Shown here piece after piece: positions 1-12,451 of a stretch of DNA of 64,000 bases; the stretch's first letter is position 1, and every line of letters starts with the position of its first letter. The translations under genes and the position numbers were made by a program. Below the pieces are notes generated by a model, which ran no database searches, was not told where the DNA came from, and saw only the letters and a list, made by a program, of their open reading frames with translations. The stretch lies in contig NC_023756.2 of assembly GCF_000499845.2 (NCBI RefSeq), positions 32,797,406-32,861,405 on the forward strand, read 5' to 3'. Source of the DNA: Phaseolus vulgaris (taxonomy: Eukaryota > Streptophyta > Magnoliopsida > Fabales > Fabaceae).

Positions 1-11
1 CCTTCACATTG

Positions 12-1383
12 TCACACCGCATCCCTTACTTCCCTCTTAGAGAATCCCTCGATCAGATTCAGATTGTCTGACATAGATAAAGACTTAAAATCAACTGCAT
101 CGAGTCTTACCCGTAAGTCTTTTGTTGCTCTGAACCTATTCTCAAACCATCTCCTTGCTTCGACACGTACCGTGCTTGGTTCTTCGCACCACAACCCTCA
201 TATCTCGACGCCCTTCACTTCATTCCTGATTCTTCTCCATCGCAGAGATGAATAAAAGAACTTTGTACATGAATCCCCATTCTTGAGCCAGTTGACTCTG
301 GTCTTTTGACGCATAAGAGACTCAATCTTAACATCAATCTCCTTGAGTTGTCCTACTAACTCGATCCTATTCATTCTATCACTTCCCAGCAGATTACCGT
401 TGCAATCTAGGCAATCGAGGTCCTCTATCTCCTGTAAAATCCTCTTTTTAGATGTCTCCAAGTTACCAAAGGTGTCCCTGTTCCATACTTTTAAATCCCC
501 CTTCAAACGCTTCATTTTCTCTTTAACCTTCATGAAACTACTCCCCTGTACACAGTAATCAGACCATCTATCCTTCACCATCTCCATAAATCCTTTCTCT
601 AATAACCATGCATCGATAGTTCTAAAAGGCTTAGGACCCCAGTCCTTGTCCACAACCTTTACTACTAACGTGGTCGGAAACTTCCCTTCGTTGCACATAC
701 TGTTTGCACATTGGCCACAATTGCATCCACTCTTCCGATACCAAGACTCTATCAAGCCTGCTCTTGGCCCTCCCATTAGAGTTGAACCAAGTAAAGTGCT
801 TACCGACGAAAGGGAGCTCGATCAACAAGTTGGTATCAATGAACCGGTTGAAACCTCTTATTTCACTTGATTGAGAAACCCTTTCCGTCGCGCCTTTCCT
901 TTCGCAAATGCTTTTAACAACGTTGAAATCTCCACTAAAGCACCAAATCAAATCTTGAGATGCCATTTTGATTCGTGATAACTCCTCCCACAGGATCTTC
1001 TTCTCCCTCAAAGAGCAGGCAACGTAGACATTGACCACCACACACCTGCAGTTAGCTTTCAGATACTTCCCAGTCACGGCAATAAACCCCTTCCCCATAA
1101 CGTGGCTGTCATAAATAAAAGCATCTGTGTGCCACATCGAAAGTAAGCTTCCTCCGCCATTATCCCCTTCGTAAAGCAACCATCCAACTTTTTTATCCCC
1201 CCATAGCGAGTAACATCTAGCATCCGAGAACTGGACCGTTTTAGTTTCTTGCAGGCACACAAAATCCGCTCCCTCTCTAGCTATAATGTGCATCAAATAC
1301 CTTGCTTTAGTGCCACCCCCCAACCCTCTTATGTTCCAATTACAATTATCATGATAACCCATCCTTATCCCCCTCCTTGGCAT
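12..1383 (-). pseudogene. LINE ORF2 fragment: APE endonuclease and RT linker
   Basis: The reading starts at about 1383. Motif WNIRGLG opens the endonuclease, followed by LQETK, the catalytic-type SGDFNVV and a terminal SDH, the usual order for the LINE apurinic endonuclease that nicks target DNA. The reading then continues through a linker rich in charged residues (RWRRIRNEV, RWFENRF) and reaches the window edge just before RT would begin. There are two breaks: a frameshift at about 650-680, right after SDH, and an in-frame TGA near 195-197. The protein is therefore not expressible as it stands. The endonuclease assignment is firm. Whether the rest of ORF2 survives cannot be seen here. Confidence 0.85.
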
Positions 1384-2502
1384 GTTTTGTACCCTCCGTG
1401 TCTCTTACTTCCATGCACACGTACTCTTGGACAACTTCCTCTTCGTTCTCATGACAGCGAATCCCTGATATTTTTCCAATCTCCCATAACAATTCTGGTT
1501 CCCCCCCATTGCCTTGTTCACACAGACGAGCATTACATTTAAATATGTCTCCATCCGAAATTGAAGCAGCGGTCTTACCTTCTTGGTGGTTCATGGGCGG
1601 TGCGGAACGAGCTTGTTTCTCATGTAGTCTAACAGACCGCCTCCTTTGGGGTAGAGATGAATCCCCCAATTCAATGAGCCCTTTCTTCTTCTGCTGGCGG
1701 AGTGGCGAATTACACAGACCTGTAATTCGTACCGTATGACCCCTTGATTGTCTTCCCCCTTCAACATCGTCATCTTCGACATAACTCTGGGGCTCGTCTT
1801 CCCCCAATGGCCCATTTCCCTCCTTCTTATCCGCCGTCGCACTCTTCAAGGGCCTTGTATCTCCCTCCCGATGTCCTGTGGTGTGTGTGTAACTGACGTT
1901 GTTGCATACATTCTCCGTCGCCCCCTGCATCCCACCCGCGTAACCTCCACTCCCTTCCTCTCTCCCACCGGTCTCCTTGGTGGGCCTTGGCCCACCTTCT
2001 TTTTCAGAGGGAAGATGGTCCCCACCATGTCGGGTTGGGCCTCCAAAAAACCTTCTTGGCCCAGACCATTGCACTTGAACGTAAGAGAAGAGGAGTATTC
2101 TATATCAACCACCAATTTGGCCAAGTCATCGTGTATAGGACTGCTACTATAGCCTTCGGCACACGCAAACGCTGAAGGTGAACCTAGTCCTGCACCTTCC
2201 ATAGGCGTCCTGCTTTCACTTACTTCTTTCATGACAAAAGAGCAGCTTTTCTCCTGATTGTCTCTGATTCCTGTACTTAAATCCTTAAAAATCTGTTTTT
2301 CTGACAAGGTTCCCAAATTGCCCCTCTCCTTTTCCTGCCTGTCGTCCTCCTCTCGACTTGGGCGTGAGCTCTCCCCCTTCCCACTACCGGAGCTCGTCCT
2401 CGCCACTCTTGAGCGATAGGGATGATTCCTCAACGTAGGTCTCGGAGGACGATACACTATCCGTTGAGTCGAAAACATTGCATTTACAGGAACCTCCGCC
2501 AT
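1349..2502 (-). pseudogene. LINE upstream coding region (linker before endonuclease), frameshifted
   Basis: Two overlapping minus-strand frames (2529-1846 and 2074-1349) share this stretch, as expected of one coding region split by a frameshift around 1850-2070. A plausible start is the ATG at 2502 (MAEVPVNAMF). The product is rich in Arg, Ser, Gly, Pro and Glu, with no catalytic motif. Its end overlaps the endonuclease reading by about 35 bp. In legume LINEs this position holds the spacer between a gag-like zinc-knuckle part and the endonuclease. I see no zinc knuckle here. Function is assigned from position and composition only. Confidence 0.5.
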
Positions 2503-2530
2503 CTGTTGATAATTCCTCCTCCATAACAAC

Positions 2531-3640
2531 GTTGCATACTAGATCATTAATCCTAACTTAACTTCATAAAATCATGAGATAGGTTTGTACCTACTTATAT
2601 ACAATGAATTGTTCCATCTCAAGTCGACGTGCGATCTTTAACAAAAATAAATTTAACTTTTTTATAAGATGAAAATAGTTTATGGAGATAAATAAAAAAT
2701 ATATTTGTAAAAAAATATGTTGTATGCAGATTCAAACTTATTTATTTTTATAGCTACCACATAAATTATCTAATATTATTATTGTTATTACATTAAAGGG
2801 AGAAAAGAAGAAAGAAAAGAAAGGGAAAAAAGAAGAAAGACGAAGAAAAAGAAGAAAATCATATACAGTGTAATAACATTATAGAGTATTGGATAAAAAA
2901 AAATGATATATTTGTTTTTTTTAATATGAATTAGTCATTTCCTATAAAATTTCTCACTTTTACTTATAGGGAAGGAAGGATACAAAATATTGTGAATTCT
3001 ATTTTTTCACCATCAGAAATAATATACGAAAAGCATGAAAAGTCTCAAACTCGTATAGAAACGGAGAACTCCTAAGTTATCAAAAAGTTAATTATATTTT
3101 TTTATAGGAAATAAAAAATGAAATAGAATTGGAGTAATAGGGGCATAAATTTTAACATCTACTAAAATTGTATAGTTAATAAAAACAATGTACCTTTACA
3201 TTATAATCTGTGCTTCCTTTCTCATACTTTGGTAGATACATTTTGTTCAAATTTATTATTTAAGAAGGAAAATTGACCTACATTGCCCTCTTTTGCTTAT
3301 AAAATACCAACCAGCATCATTCTCACATTTTTTTAATGTGTTCCTATTAGTCATAGCTAGGATTATCCAACTTTTTTCTATATAGAATTTCACAATTGAA
3401 CACAATTCATCGAGAGACTTATCTATAATCCTAGAAATTGTTGGATGTAAGAAGAACAATTTTTTATCTACTATCTTGTGACATTCTTCATGGTAGAAAA
3501 TAACTTGTTTCATTACTTCTTATTCATAGATGGCCTTTTCTTTAAAGATGTTATTCATTTCCTTCAACTTTCTCCAATAGTGCACATCGTTACACAATTT
3601 CTTTCTAACTAGATTTATGAACTCATGTGCTTCCAAAAAT
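2531..3640. other. AT-rich interval, no gene recognised
   Basis: Strongly AT-rich DNA with purine runs near 2800-2860 (repeated AAGAAAG-type sequence). A minus-strand open stretch of 85 codons (3513-3256) has no domain that I recognise. The right end (3638-3640, AAT) is the target-site duplication of the CACTA element that follows, so the last few hundred bases were joined to 6257 before that insertion. Confidence 0.5.
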
Positions 3641-4061
3641 CACCAGTACAAAATATCTTATTAACGACGGTTAAAAATGTCATATAAAGATAATTTTTGA
3701 ACCATCATTATTACGAGTATCGTTATAAATCAGTTGTTTATAACGACAGTTATAGAACCGTTGTTATAAATCTACATTAACGACACATGTAGAAGCTAAC
3801 ATTCTACCAAATGAAAAAAAAACACTTATAGCGTCATTATAAGTGCCTATAAAGGGTTTTTAAAGACAGTTCCAAAGAACCGTCGTTATAAGTGTATTTT
3901 TTTTATAAATTTTTTTTTTATTATATACTCACTCTAATCATGCATAAAATATCAAATTCCCATAACAATAATGCACATAATATCTTAATTTAAATATGAA
4001 AGTGTACAAAAAGTTCTATAACTATATGAAAAGTTTTGTGTCATTCTGAAGTGTTATATAT

Positions 4062-4155
4062 GGTTACCTTAAAGTGCATCCAAGTGAGTTTCTTTCCATT
4101 TACACTTGCACTTCTCCCCCACTCAACATGTTATATCCAAAATAAACACTGAAAT
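4062..4155 (-). pseudogene. ULP1-like exon remnant of the CACTA element
   Basis: Reading the minus strand gives YFGYNMLSGGEVQV followed by a degenerate lysine-rich stretch. This matches the segment at 49990-50090 on the plus strand, where the same peptide precedes the ECGYYVMQWM cysteine-protease motif. The exon is truncated and has a stop codon, so it is a fossil. It gives the outer CACTA element a minus-strand transcription direction. Confidence 0.6.
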
Positions 4156-4381
4156 AATAAGATTTCATGTTAGAACACACATATAACAAGTTCGTGAGTA
4201 ATGTACAAGTAATAAATTTCTGAATGTAATGTAATCATAATGGTTTGATAAATCTCTAATTTATACTAGAAAACATCATGAAAAATTTCATAATTTTCTC
4301 ACAAATGTAAGTATGAGAACTAAAACCTTAAAATACTTGAAAAAGACTTAAATAATACTTAAATCCAAAAAAACTAATTGT

Positions 4382-5277
4382 CACTAGTGCAAAAAGAAGA
4401 AAAGGATATGCTTTATTTAGTGCGGCTTTTGCGCTACCAGCTTTCGTAAAAAACGCGGTGGCATTTTTTAAATTATTTTGATTTCCGAATGCGGTTATTT
4501 GTATAACCGCACTTGTAAATCAAAGCGCTTGATTTATGAATGCGGTTATTTGAATAACCGCATTCATAAATTAAAATTCTTTGATTTACGAATGCGGTTT
4601 TACCTTTAACCGCATTCGTAAATCCTTTTTTACCCTAAATTTTGAAGCGCGCCACACACAATTTCAAACTTTATTTCTCGTCTTTGCCTTCGTTTCGCAT
4701 TCGCACTCTGAGTTTGTCTCCTTTTGCTGCATCTGCATTCCATTTGTGCAATGTAAGTTTCTTGAACTCTCTTTCTTCCTCTTCATCTTCACAAATATAT
4801 GCATAAATGTTTTTCGTTTTTCTTATATATGTTTTTTTCCTTGCATTGGTGGTCTCGAAGCACTGTTTCGTTGGCTGACATTCGTTTTTCTTACATTGTT
4901 TGGTTTCTCGCATTGCTCAGTACTCTTTCATTGTCTTCGTGGTTTCTTGTGGATTTTTTGGTTTGCTTCGTTGCTGCTTCCCTGTCCGTCGTCGCTTCTG
5001 CTGCCGCCACCATTGTTGGCGCTCCCGTGACTCTTCATCAACATTGGCTTCACACAAGATTGACGATGTTTTAAAATTTTTAATTTTTTTTTAATGATTT
5101 GGCATATACAAGTGCGGTTAACGCAAATAACCGCACTTGTAAATGGTATTTATAAATGTGGCTATATAGCCGCATTTATATTTCTTGATTTACAAGTGTG
5201 TGTTGATCAAATGCGGCTATAAAACCGCATTTATAAATTTGAAATAGCCGCATTTGTTTTATGTTTCTGCACTAGTG
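4382..5277. mobile_element. Nested CACTA MITE-like element, TSD TGT
   Basis: The left end CACTAGTGCAAAAA and right end TGCACTAGTG are inverted copies, flanked on both sides by TGT (4379-4381 and 5278-5280). Within about 250 bp of each end the motif AATGCGGTTA and its reverse complement TAACCGCATT recur many times, giving strong subterminal palindromes. The middle (4640-5070) has an open plus-strand stretch made of low-complexity Phe/Leu/Ser-rich sequence, which I do not take as a gene. About 0.9 kb long, no transposase, nested within the larger CACTA at 3641-6256. Confidence 0.9.
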
Positions 5278-6256
5278 TGTAAACGATGTTTTTTTGGAAT
5301 TTTGGTAGACCTAATCCCCTTTGTATTGGTCATGGGCTTCGTTACCTAGTTTCAAGCATCTTTCATTTTTTACGATCCTCCATCCGACTTCTCTATCAAA
5401 AGTTATGGACATTTGAAGTTTTTTCATGCTAATTTTTTGCATGAAACCCTACACCCTAGATTTATCACCCTTCTACTCAATTTCAGGACTCCTCAATCAA
5501 ATATGCACTAAATGAAACCCTAAATTATTAACTAATCAACACATACATTCAAATATTTATTAAAAAATTTAAAAATCTGAACCCTAAAAATACTAACCTT
5601 TTAGAGCAAAGTCCGTGGAGGCAACGTGTCGTGGAGGTGCTAGCAGTGTGCGGAAGGTGTTTCCGGCATGCGAAGGTGAAGGGTTGGCGCACGGAGGCAT
5701 AGACATCTGTTTGCTTATGATGCTGGGCATGTTGGCGTGGTGTTGAGGTGTGGACGACTGGACAAGGATCGGCGGGGCGGGGTTGGAGTTGGAGGACGGC
5801 GCAGAGCAGCAGATTTGGAAGACGACATGGAACAGAACACAACTTTTAGTGTATTGGAGAAGATGATGAGAATGGGAGAAGAAGAGATAATGGAGGAGAG
5901 GTCAGATCTTTGAGTGTATTGGAGGGTGAGAGACGAGAATGGGAGAATAAGAAAGAATGGAGGAGGAGGGCGTGGGATGAGAGGCGCGAAGCTTTGAGAG
6001 AATGAAAGGTGCGAATGGGAGAAGATGAGTGAATGAGTGTGCGTGAAATAGGTTTAGAAAATAACCGTCATTGTAAATCACCTGGGACCACTTTTAAAGA
6101 TAGTTCAAAAAAGAACCGTCGTTATAAATCACTCAGAACCATCGTTATTTTGCAGTTAAATGTTGAATTAATAACGAAAATGTCACTGCGCTTTTTTCAA
6201 CGACTTCGGGCCAACTATCGTTATTCATTGTCGTTATTATGGCTTTTGTACTAGTG

Positions 6257-6501
6257 AATGTACCTTTGCAGAAAGTGGTAACAGAGCAATAAAGCTCAAT
6301 TGTAATATTTATTTTTTCATATCCTCGTGGTTTCCAAAAGGAAAATTAACATGATTTAAAGTTTCAAATTTAGATAGGCAAAATAGATAAAAAATTAATA
6401 GATAAATTTCATAACACATCTTTGTTATATAGTTGTTCCTTGTTAGCAACTTATTACGAATCAATTTCCAAATAGAAATACTTGTTTTTGGTGGAATATT
6501 A
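6257..6501 (-). pseudogene. LINE RT C-terminal zinc-binding (zf-RVT-like) fragment
   Basis: The minus strand reads SIWKLIRNKLLTRNNYI and, further on, KFETLNHVNF. This is the pattern of the zinc-binding domain at the C-terminus of plant LINE reverse transcriptases (W-R-L-x-x-x-R-L-P-T-K-x-N-L, then E-T-x-x-H-L/V-F-F). It continues the reading that ends at 13273 on the far side of the copia insertion, so both pieces belong to one LINE interrupted by the LTR element. It is cut on the left by the CACTA element. Confidence 0.7.
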
Positions 6502-7633
6502 TGTTAGAATAGGTGGTCTAAAACAAGAGTGTGGTGAATTGAATTGTTTTCACAAGAATATTATATTTTTAATTCACTATAAAAAACACAACAAACATAT
6601 ATTCAAAATATAAACAAATAGTTACAAGAATTCAATCAATTGATTTAATGTAGAACATTTTAAAGCAATTGATAAAACATATATCAGAGTGAGAGAGAGA
6701 AATTGCATAGGAGATTTATATTGGTTCACTCTAAAACCAAGAGCTACATTGAGTCCTCAACAAACTACTGAGAATTCACTAAAGCAAGCACACAAAGGTT
6801 TATAAAAACAATTAAGAGTGTTGATCTTTAACCCTACAAGAACACACACCACTCTTAACCACACACATAATTCATAAACTCTATCTAAGTCTACTTACAC
6901 CAAAATACAACGAGAAGAGAAAAGTTTGAATATCTGGATTATTAAAGATGAATCACAATAGAAATACAAACCCGAAAACCTTCTTTACAAAACAAGAATG
7001 ATCCAAGAAGCAAACTCCATCTCCAATAATAATTTTAAAACTTTCAGTTTTTCTCTCTTATGAAATTCTTGTTTGAAATGATCAGATGATATACTTATAT
7101 AAGATAATAATGATTCTAAAAATAGTTTGATCATTTAATGAAAACAATTTTATTAATTAAAATTTGATTGGTTAATATAACAAATTTTGTTAAAAACATT
7201 TAATTGATTTTTGAAATAACTGACTATTTTTTAACTGAAGATATCACTAGATTTTAAATTGGTTCTTTTATCGAAATAACTTATTGATTTCACTTAATAG
7301 AAAAGAAAAAATAGAAAAAAAATCATTTTAAATTCTTTAAAAGCCTTAAGTGTTTGCAACTGGTTGATACGATAAATCAATATGTTAAAAATACTTACTA
7401 TAGTCACCAGACTTGAATAGAAGTAATTTCAACTGATTAATACATGAATCAACTAATTAAAAAAAATACACAGATTTAGATAACAAAACATTTCAAGGAG
7501 ATTACTTTTAAAATAACTTGGATGATAATGTAATGCAAAGTTATACATCAAAATATACCTAACCAAACACACACACACACACAACTTCATGTCTTCAAGA
7601 CATATTGGATTCATCAAAGCTTATTGGTCAACA
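6502..7633 (-). repeat. 3' LTR of copia element (1132 bp)
   Basis: Begins TGTTAGAATAGG and ends GGTCAACA on the plus strand. It is about 310 bp longer than its partner because it retains a segment (about 6690-7040) holding a TTGGTTCACTC motif that the other LTR has lost. On the plus strand an ATCTCCCCCTATTTG polypurine-tract complement directly follows, marking this as the 3' LTR. Confidence 0.9.
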
Positions 7634-7650
7634 ATCTCCCCCTATTTGAT
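7634..7650 (-). other. Polypurine tract of copia element
   Basis: The minus-strand sequence AAATAGGGGGAGAT abuts the LTR start TGTTGACC. This is where plus-strand DNA synthesis is primed in the family, and it fixes the element's orientation. Confidence 0.8.
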
Positions 7651-7924
7651 GAAGACAAATCCCTTCTGTTGTGTTGTAGATTTTGATACAAGGATATCTA
7701 GCAAAAATATAAAGGAAAGAGCAAACAATTCAGAATATACAAGTATAGGCGAATAACTAACACAAACTATGCAGAAACACAATTTCTACAGACTGTAAAT
7801 CATAAAACAACAAAATTATGCAGAAATAATAACAGTAAAATACTAGAACAAACATCCAAATATTCTCCCCCCTCCTATCTTCGAAAAATAGACAATTCAA
7901 AAGAAGACAGAGAGAATAAAAAAA

Positions 7925-10900
7925 AATTAAGATAGATTCTGATAATCAAGAATGCCCAATTCATTTATTAAGACATTAAATCTATCCCGAGGAAGAGGTT
8001 TGGTAAAAACATCAGCGAGTTGATTTTCAGTTTCAACAAACTTTCTTTCACAGTTACCATTCAAAACATGATTATGATTGAAATGATGCCCAATTTCAAT
8101 GTGCTTTATTCTAGAATGTTGAATCTGATTCTTTGTGAGATTGATGACACTAGTATTATCGCACAACAAGGATAGTTTGTTTAACTTTAAACCATAATAT
8201 TCAAGTTGTTGTTTGATTCATAACATTTGTGCAAAAAAACTTCCAGTAGCAATATATTTTAACTATACAGTTGAGAGAGTCACACAAGCATGTTTCTTGA
8301 TGTGTCAGGAGATAAGATTGGAACCAAGTAGGTGACATGTACCACTTGTGCTTTTTGTGTTTAACTAACACCTTGGAAAATCTGAATCAGAATATCCAAT
8401 CAGAATAAACTAACATTGTTTGTTCCATTGAGGTATTTAAGGATTCATGTAGCAGTAATGAAGTGTCCTTATGATTTGATTGGGATCTTGCACACATACA
8501 TACAATAAACTTGATGTATGGTCCGCTTACAGTAAGGTAGAGAAGAGATCCAATCAACCTTATAAACTTGGTTTGATCTACAAATTTTCCAGCCAGATCA
8601 ACATCTATGTAACAACTTGTTGACATAGGTGTTGCAACTTCTTTGTAGTTTTCCATTTCAAACATCTTCAGAATGTCTCTGAAGTATTTGGTTTGACTAA
8701 AGAATATGTCATTCTTCATTTGTTTGACTTGCAGTCGAAGGAACTATGATAATTATCCCATCATGGAAATCTCAAACTCCCCTGCATAATTGATACAAAT
8801 TCTTCACAAAGGCTGTCAATAGTAGCTCCAAAGATTATATCATCAAAATAAACTTGAACTAAGATAATATCATATATAGATTTTTTAATGAAAAGAGTTT
8901 TATCAATTTTTCCTCTCTCATATCCATGAAATAAGAGAAAATTGTTAAATCTCTCATACCACTACTGAGGAGTTTGCTTCAATCCATACAAAGCCTTTTT
9001 AAGTTTGAAAACATGTTCAAGATGCTTGTGATCTTCAAAACCAGGAGGTTGAGAGACAAGGACTTCTTCGTTGATAAAACCATTCAGAAAAGCGTTTTTC
9101 ACATCCATATGAAATTTTTTAAAGTCACTCATACATGCAAAAACAAGCAACAATCTTACAGATTCTAATCTTACTACAGGGGCAAACATTTCATCATAAT
9201 CAATACTTTCTTTCTTTATTATAGGCTTTTGCAACAAGCCTAGCTTTATTTCTAGTAATTATACCAGATTCATCAAGCTTATTTCTAAAACCCTTATTTC
9301 TAAAAACCCTTTTTTCTAAAAAACCGTTTAGTTATAATAGCATTCATATCATCAAATTTAGGCACAAGAATCCAAACATCATTTCTAACAAACTGGTTTA
9401 ATTCATCATGCATAGTTGATACCTAGTTTTCATTATTTAAAGCTTCATTTATATATTTTGGTTCAATTTGTGACACAAATGACATATGTTCATGGAGGTT
9501 ATTTAGAGAATGATGAGTAGATACCCCCTTATCTATTTGACCAATTATGATGTCCAGTGATAGATCCCTTGAAGTTCTCCATTCCTTTGGTAAGTCATTT
9601 TGTCCTATAATTTCAGCTAGTTGAATCGCAGATTCATCTGGTTGATTTTCTAAGAAGATCTTCAATTTCTGAAATCCAACATCTTAATCATCTTCTTCTA
9701 TGACCTTTCTTGAAGAATCCTTCTTCACATGACCAGTCTCATTACATGTACATATTCTTCAACAATCATTAATCTTTTATTCTAAACCCTATATGCATGA
9801 TTATTTAAAGAATAACCAAGAAAGATGCCATCATCTGCTTTAACATCAAATTTGCCAAGGTTTTCCTTTTCATTATTCAAAATAAAACACTTGCCAAAAA
9901 AATTTAAGTGACTAATGTTGGGTTTTCTACAATTGTACAACTCATAAGGGGTTTTCTTTAAATAGGTCTAATGAGTACTCTATTCATAACTTAACAAGTT
10001 GTGCTTACTGCATCAGCGTAGAAATATTTTGATAGAGAAAACTCACTTAAAATGGTTTTTGAAAGCTCTTCAAGAGACCTATTTTTCCTTTCCACAACCC
10101 CATTTTGTTGGGGAGTTCTAGGAGTAGAAAGATTGTGATGAATACCCCGTTTTTCACAAAAAGAACTGAATTTTTCATTTTGAAATTCTCCACCGTGATC
10201 ACTTTAAATAAAACAAATATTGCTATAGTTTTTTATTTGTGAAAGCCTAACAAGCTTTTTAAGAGCATAATAGGTATCACTCTTGGATTCAATAAATAGG
10301 GTCTATGTGAATCTAGAGAAATCATCTACATCCACAAGTGCATAATAATTTCCGCCAATGCTCATAGTTCTTGAAGGACCAAATAAATCCATGTGAAGCA
10401 ACTCAAGAGGTCTTGATGTTGAAACAACATTTTTCAAAGTTTGAAAGAACTTTTAACTTGTTTTCCCTTTTGGCATGCTTCACATATATGATCCTTTTCA
10501 AACTTGATTCTTGGTAAACCATCAACAAGATTTTTTAAAATTAATTTATTCAAATGATGCATATGAATACGAATAATTATTCTATGCCACAACCAAGATT
10601 CCTCATTTTTGGTTAAAAGTCAATCAATTTTTGATGCATAATTAGATATATCAAGTAGATAAACATTGTTAAACCTTTTACCAAATAGCTTAACATCTTG
10701 TGAGTTAGGCATACATATCACACAACAGTTTGATTTAAATGTCACTTGATATCCTTTGTCACACAATTGGCTTATGCTTAGAAGGATGTGTTAGCCCTTC
10801 CACAAACAATACTTCTTTTACAAGGAACGTATTCAAATCACCTATTATGCTTCTGCCAAGGATCCTTCATCGGTTATTGTCACCATATGCAACAAATCCT

Positions 10901-11010
10901 TCATACTTAAGGTGCAAATTCACAAATTTCTTCTTGTCCCCAGTCATGTACTTTGAGTAGCCATTGTCCAAGTACCAGAGGTGTTGTTTGGCTGTCAAGG
11001 ATTCATGCAA
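7925..11010 (-). pseudogene. Copia pol remnant: protease, integrase, RT, RNase H
   Basis: Minus strand, read right to left. A protease-like piece (about 10930-10990) has DNGYSKYMTG where the active family has D-S/T-G. The integrase core (about 10480-9960) keeps SDHGGEFQN and TPQQNGVVERKN. The RT part at 9237-8962 has YDEMFAPV, DVKNAFLNG and KKALYGLKQ. The RNase H end at 8169-7927 has CDNTSVINL, KHIEIGHHF and LADVFTKPL. The pieces lie in several frames with many stop codons, and the RT catalytic YVDD lies in a broken stretch near 8850. A dead polyprotein. Confidence 0.85.
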
Positions 11011-11399
11011 AACAATTTATGGAATAAGATTTGGTCCCCTTATTAATTTGGGTCTTGTGTTGTTAATTAAACTCTTAGGAATCCACTTAACAAGACCCTT
11101 AGGCAAATCAACTTTTTAACTTTGCAGAATCTAGCAGTATAATCTGTGTTTAAGTAATAAAAACAAGTTATAGCACATTTAGACATTGGTTTCTTATTTT
11201 AAAAAAAGCTTATAAAATATTTGTTTATGGTGCTTGGATTATAGCTTGTTCCATAAACACAGTTTTGAGAACGAAAAACTGCTTCAGGATATAACTTACC
11301 TCTTGAGAATTTGTCCAAGGTTTCTACAAGATAATGGATATTTTTTTGGATAGAGACACAATTTTCTCAATTCTTTAAGTTAGAACATTTACAAGAAGG

Positions 11400-12420
11400 A
11401 TTTTTTTATAAATGATTTCTTAAGTTTCCAAAACAGCTTTGGTGTTGTTTAACTCTTCTTCTAAAAAATTGACTTTATTTTCCAACAAGTTGTTTAAACC
11501 TTTCGACCTATTGTTTAACAAAGGAAACTTGTTAGCTTCTTCACATGTTTCTTTAAAAGCATCAAGCAATTGACTATAATTTTCAATATTTTCAGTGGAG
11601 TTAGAGCTTACATTACTTGTGTCAGAAGTATCTTTAGCCATCAAACACATATTTTCCTCCTCATCATCCCTTGATGTTGAGCTTGAGGAAGAATCATCAT
11701 TGTCTTGCCATGCAATGTATACTCTTCTAACTTTCCCTCTTTTCTTCTATTTTCTGTCAAAAGAATTTTCTTTGCTAAAATCATTTGGACATTCAATTTT
11801 GATATGTCCTTGTTTTCCACAACCAAAACAAGTACAATTTGAAGAATTAAAATCAATTGATTTCTTTGGATTATATATGTTTGAAGAATGTGACTTATCC
11901 TTGTTATTCTTTCTCAAGAACTTACCAAATTTTCTTGTTAGCAGGTTGAGAGTCTATGCATCACTGCAGTCACTAGATTCTTGATCTATTTTCTGGACAA
12001 CAGATTTTAAGGAAATCCCTTTAACTTTCTTTTCTTTAGTTTCTTTCTCATTCAATTTGTTCATTTCTAGATCATGCTCTCTGAGTTTTCCAAATAGTCA
12101 TGCAGTGGTCAAGGTTATTAAATTTGAAAAAATATCAGAATTTAATGCAATCATAATCAACTTTCTTTCCCTCAGTCTTAGTCGATAGAGACCAAAATTT
12201 TTCAACAAACACTTTATCAGTTTCATGTTTTGGTATAAAAGGCTCATTTATAATAGCATCCCAAATCCCTTTATCAACTAATTCAACAAAGATTTTCTAT
12301 CTGACTTTCCAGAATTGGTAGTTCACTCCACAAACAATAGTGGTTTGTTTATGGAAGCCCTTTCACCTAAAGCTAGTTTTTCAGCCATTTTTAAAAAAGA
12401 TTTAGGATTGAAACTTGAAT
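11400..12420 (-). pseudogene. Copia gag remnant with zinc knuckle
   Basis: On the minus strand near 11785-11835 the peptide CFGCGKQGHIKIEC gives the C-x2-C-x4-H-x4-C zinc knuckle that packages RNA in copia Gag. The surrounding frames (11856-11641, 11650-11420) encode charged, Asn/Ser-rich stretches. The N-terminal part (right of 11900) is readable only in fragments. Frames are disrupted, so there is no intact Gag. Confidence 0.75.
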
Positions 12421-12431
12421 AACATACAATA

Positions 12432-12451
12432 ACTTAGCTCCTAATGCCAAA
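12432..12451 (-). other. Primer-binding site of copia element (degenerate)
   Basis: Directly inside the 5' LTR the minus strand reads TTTGGCATTAGGAGCTAAG. This is close to the TGGTATCAGAGC sequence that pairs with initiator Met-tRNA in plant copia elements (compare the intact form at 63327), with several differences. Confidence 0.65.

Larger units (their letters stand above)
1..2530 (-). mobile_element. LINE (non-LTR retrotransposon), 5' part, degenerate
   Basis: On the minus strand this segment encodes the N-terminal half of a plant L1-type LINE: a low-complexity upstream region, then an APE-type endonuclease, then the linker before reverse transcriptase. The RT domain itself would lie left of position 1, so the element continues outside the window. 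Right of 2530 coding potential stops and the DNA becomes AT-rich. No TSD can be checked because only one end is visible. A related LINE near 18.6 kb aligns with the sequence at position 1: both carry the same stretch that precedes the RT domain. Confidence 0.85.
3641..6256. mobile_element. CACTA (En/Spm) transposon, non-autonomous, TSD AAT
   Basis: The left terminus CACCAGTACAAAA and the right terminus TTTTGTACTAGTG are near-perfect inverted copies of the CACTA-type end. They are flanked by the 3-bp duplication AAT (3638-3640 and 6257-6259), as expected for this superfamily. Subterminal regions carry repeated short motifs in both orientations (AACGACGGTT, ACCGTCGTTATAA), the typical transposase-binding repeats. 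No transposase ORF remains. A short decayed piece of the ULP1-like coding exon (about 4062-4155, minus) shows that it derives from an autonomous element. A second CACTA element (4382-5277) sits inside. Confidence 0.88.

Noticed and set aside
4581..5030. Plus-strand 149-aa Phe/Leu-rich frame in the inner CACTA
   Set aside because: T-rich non-coding DNA gives hydrophobic frames. It begins inside subterminal repeats and shows no homology.
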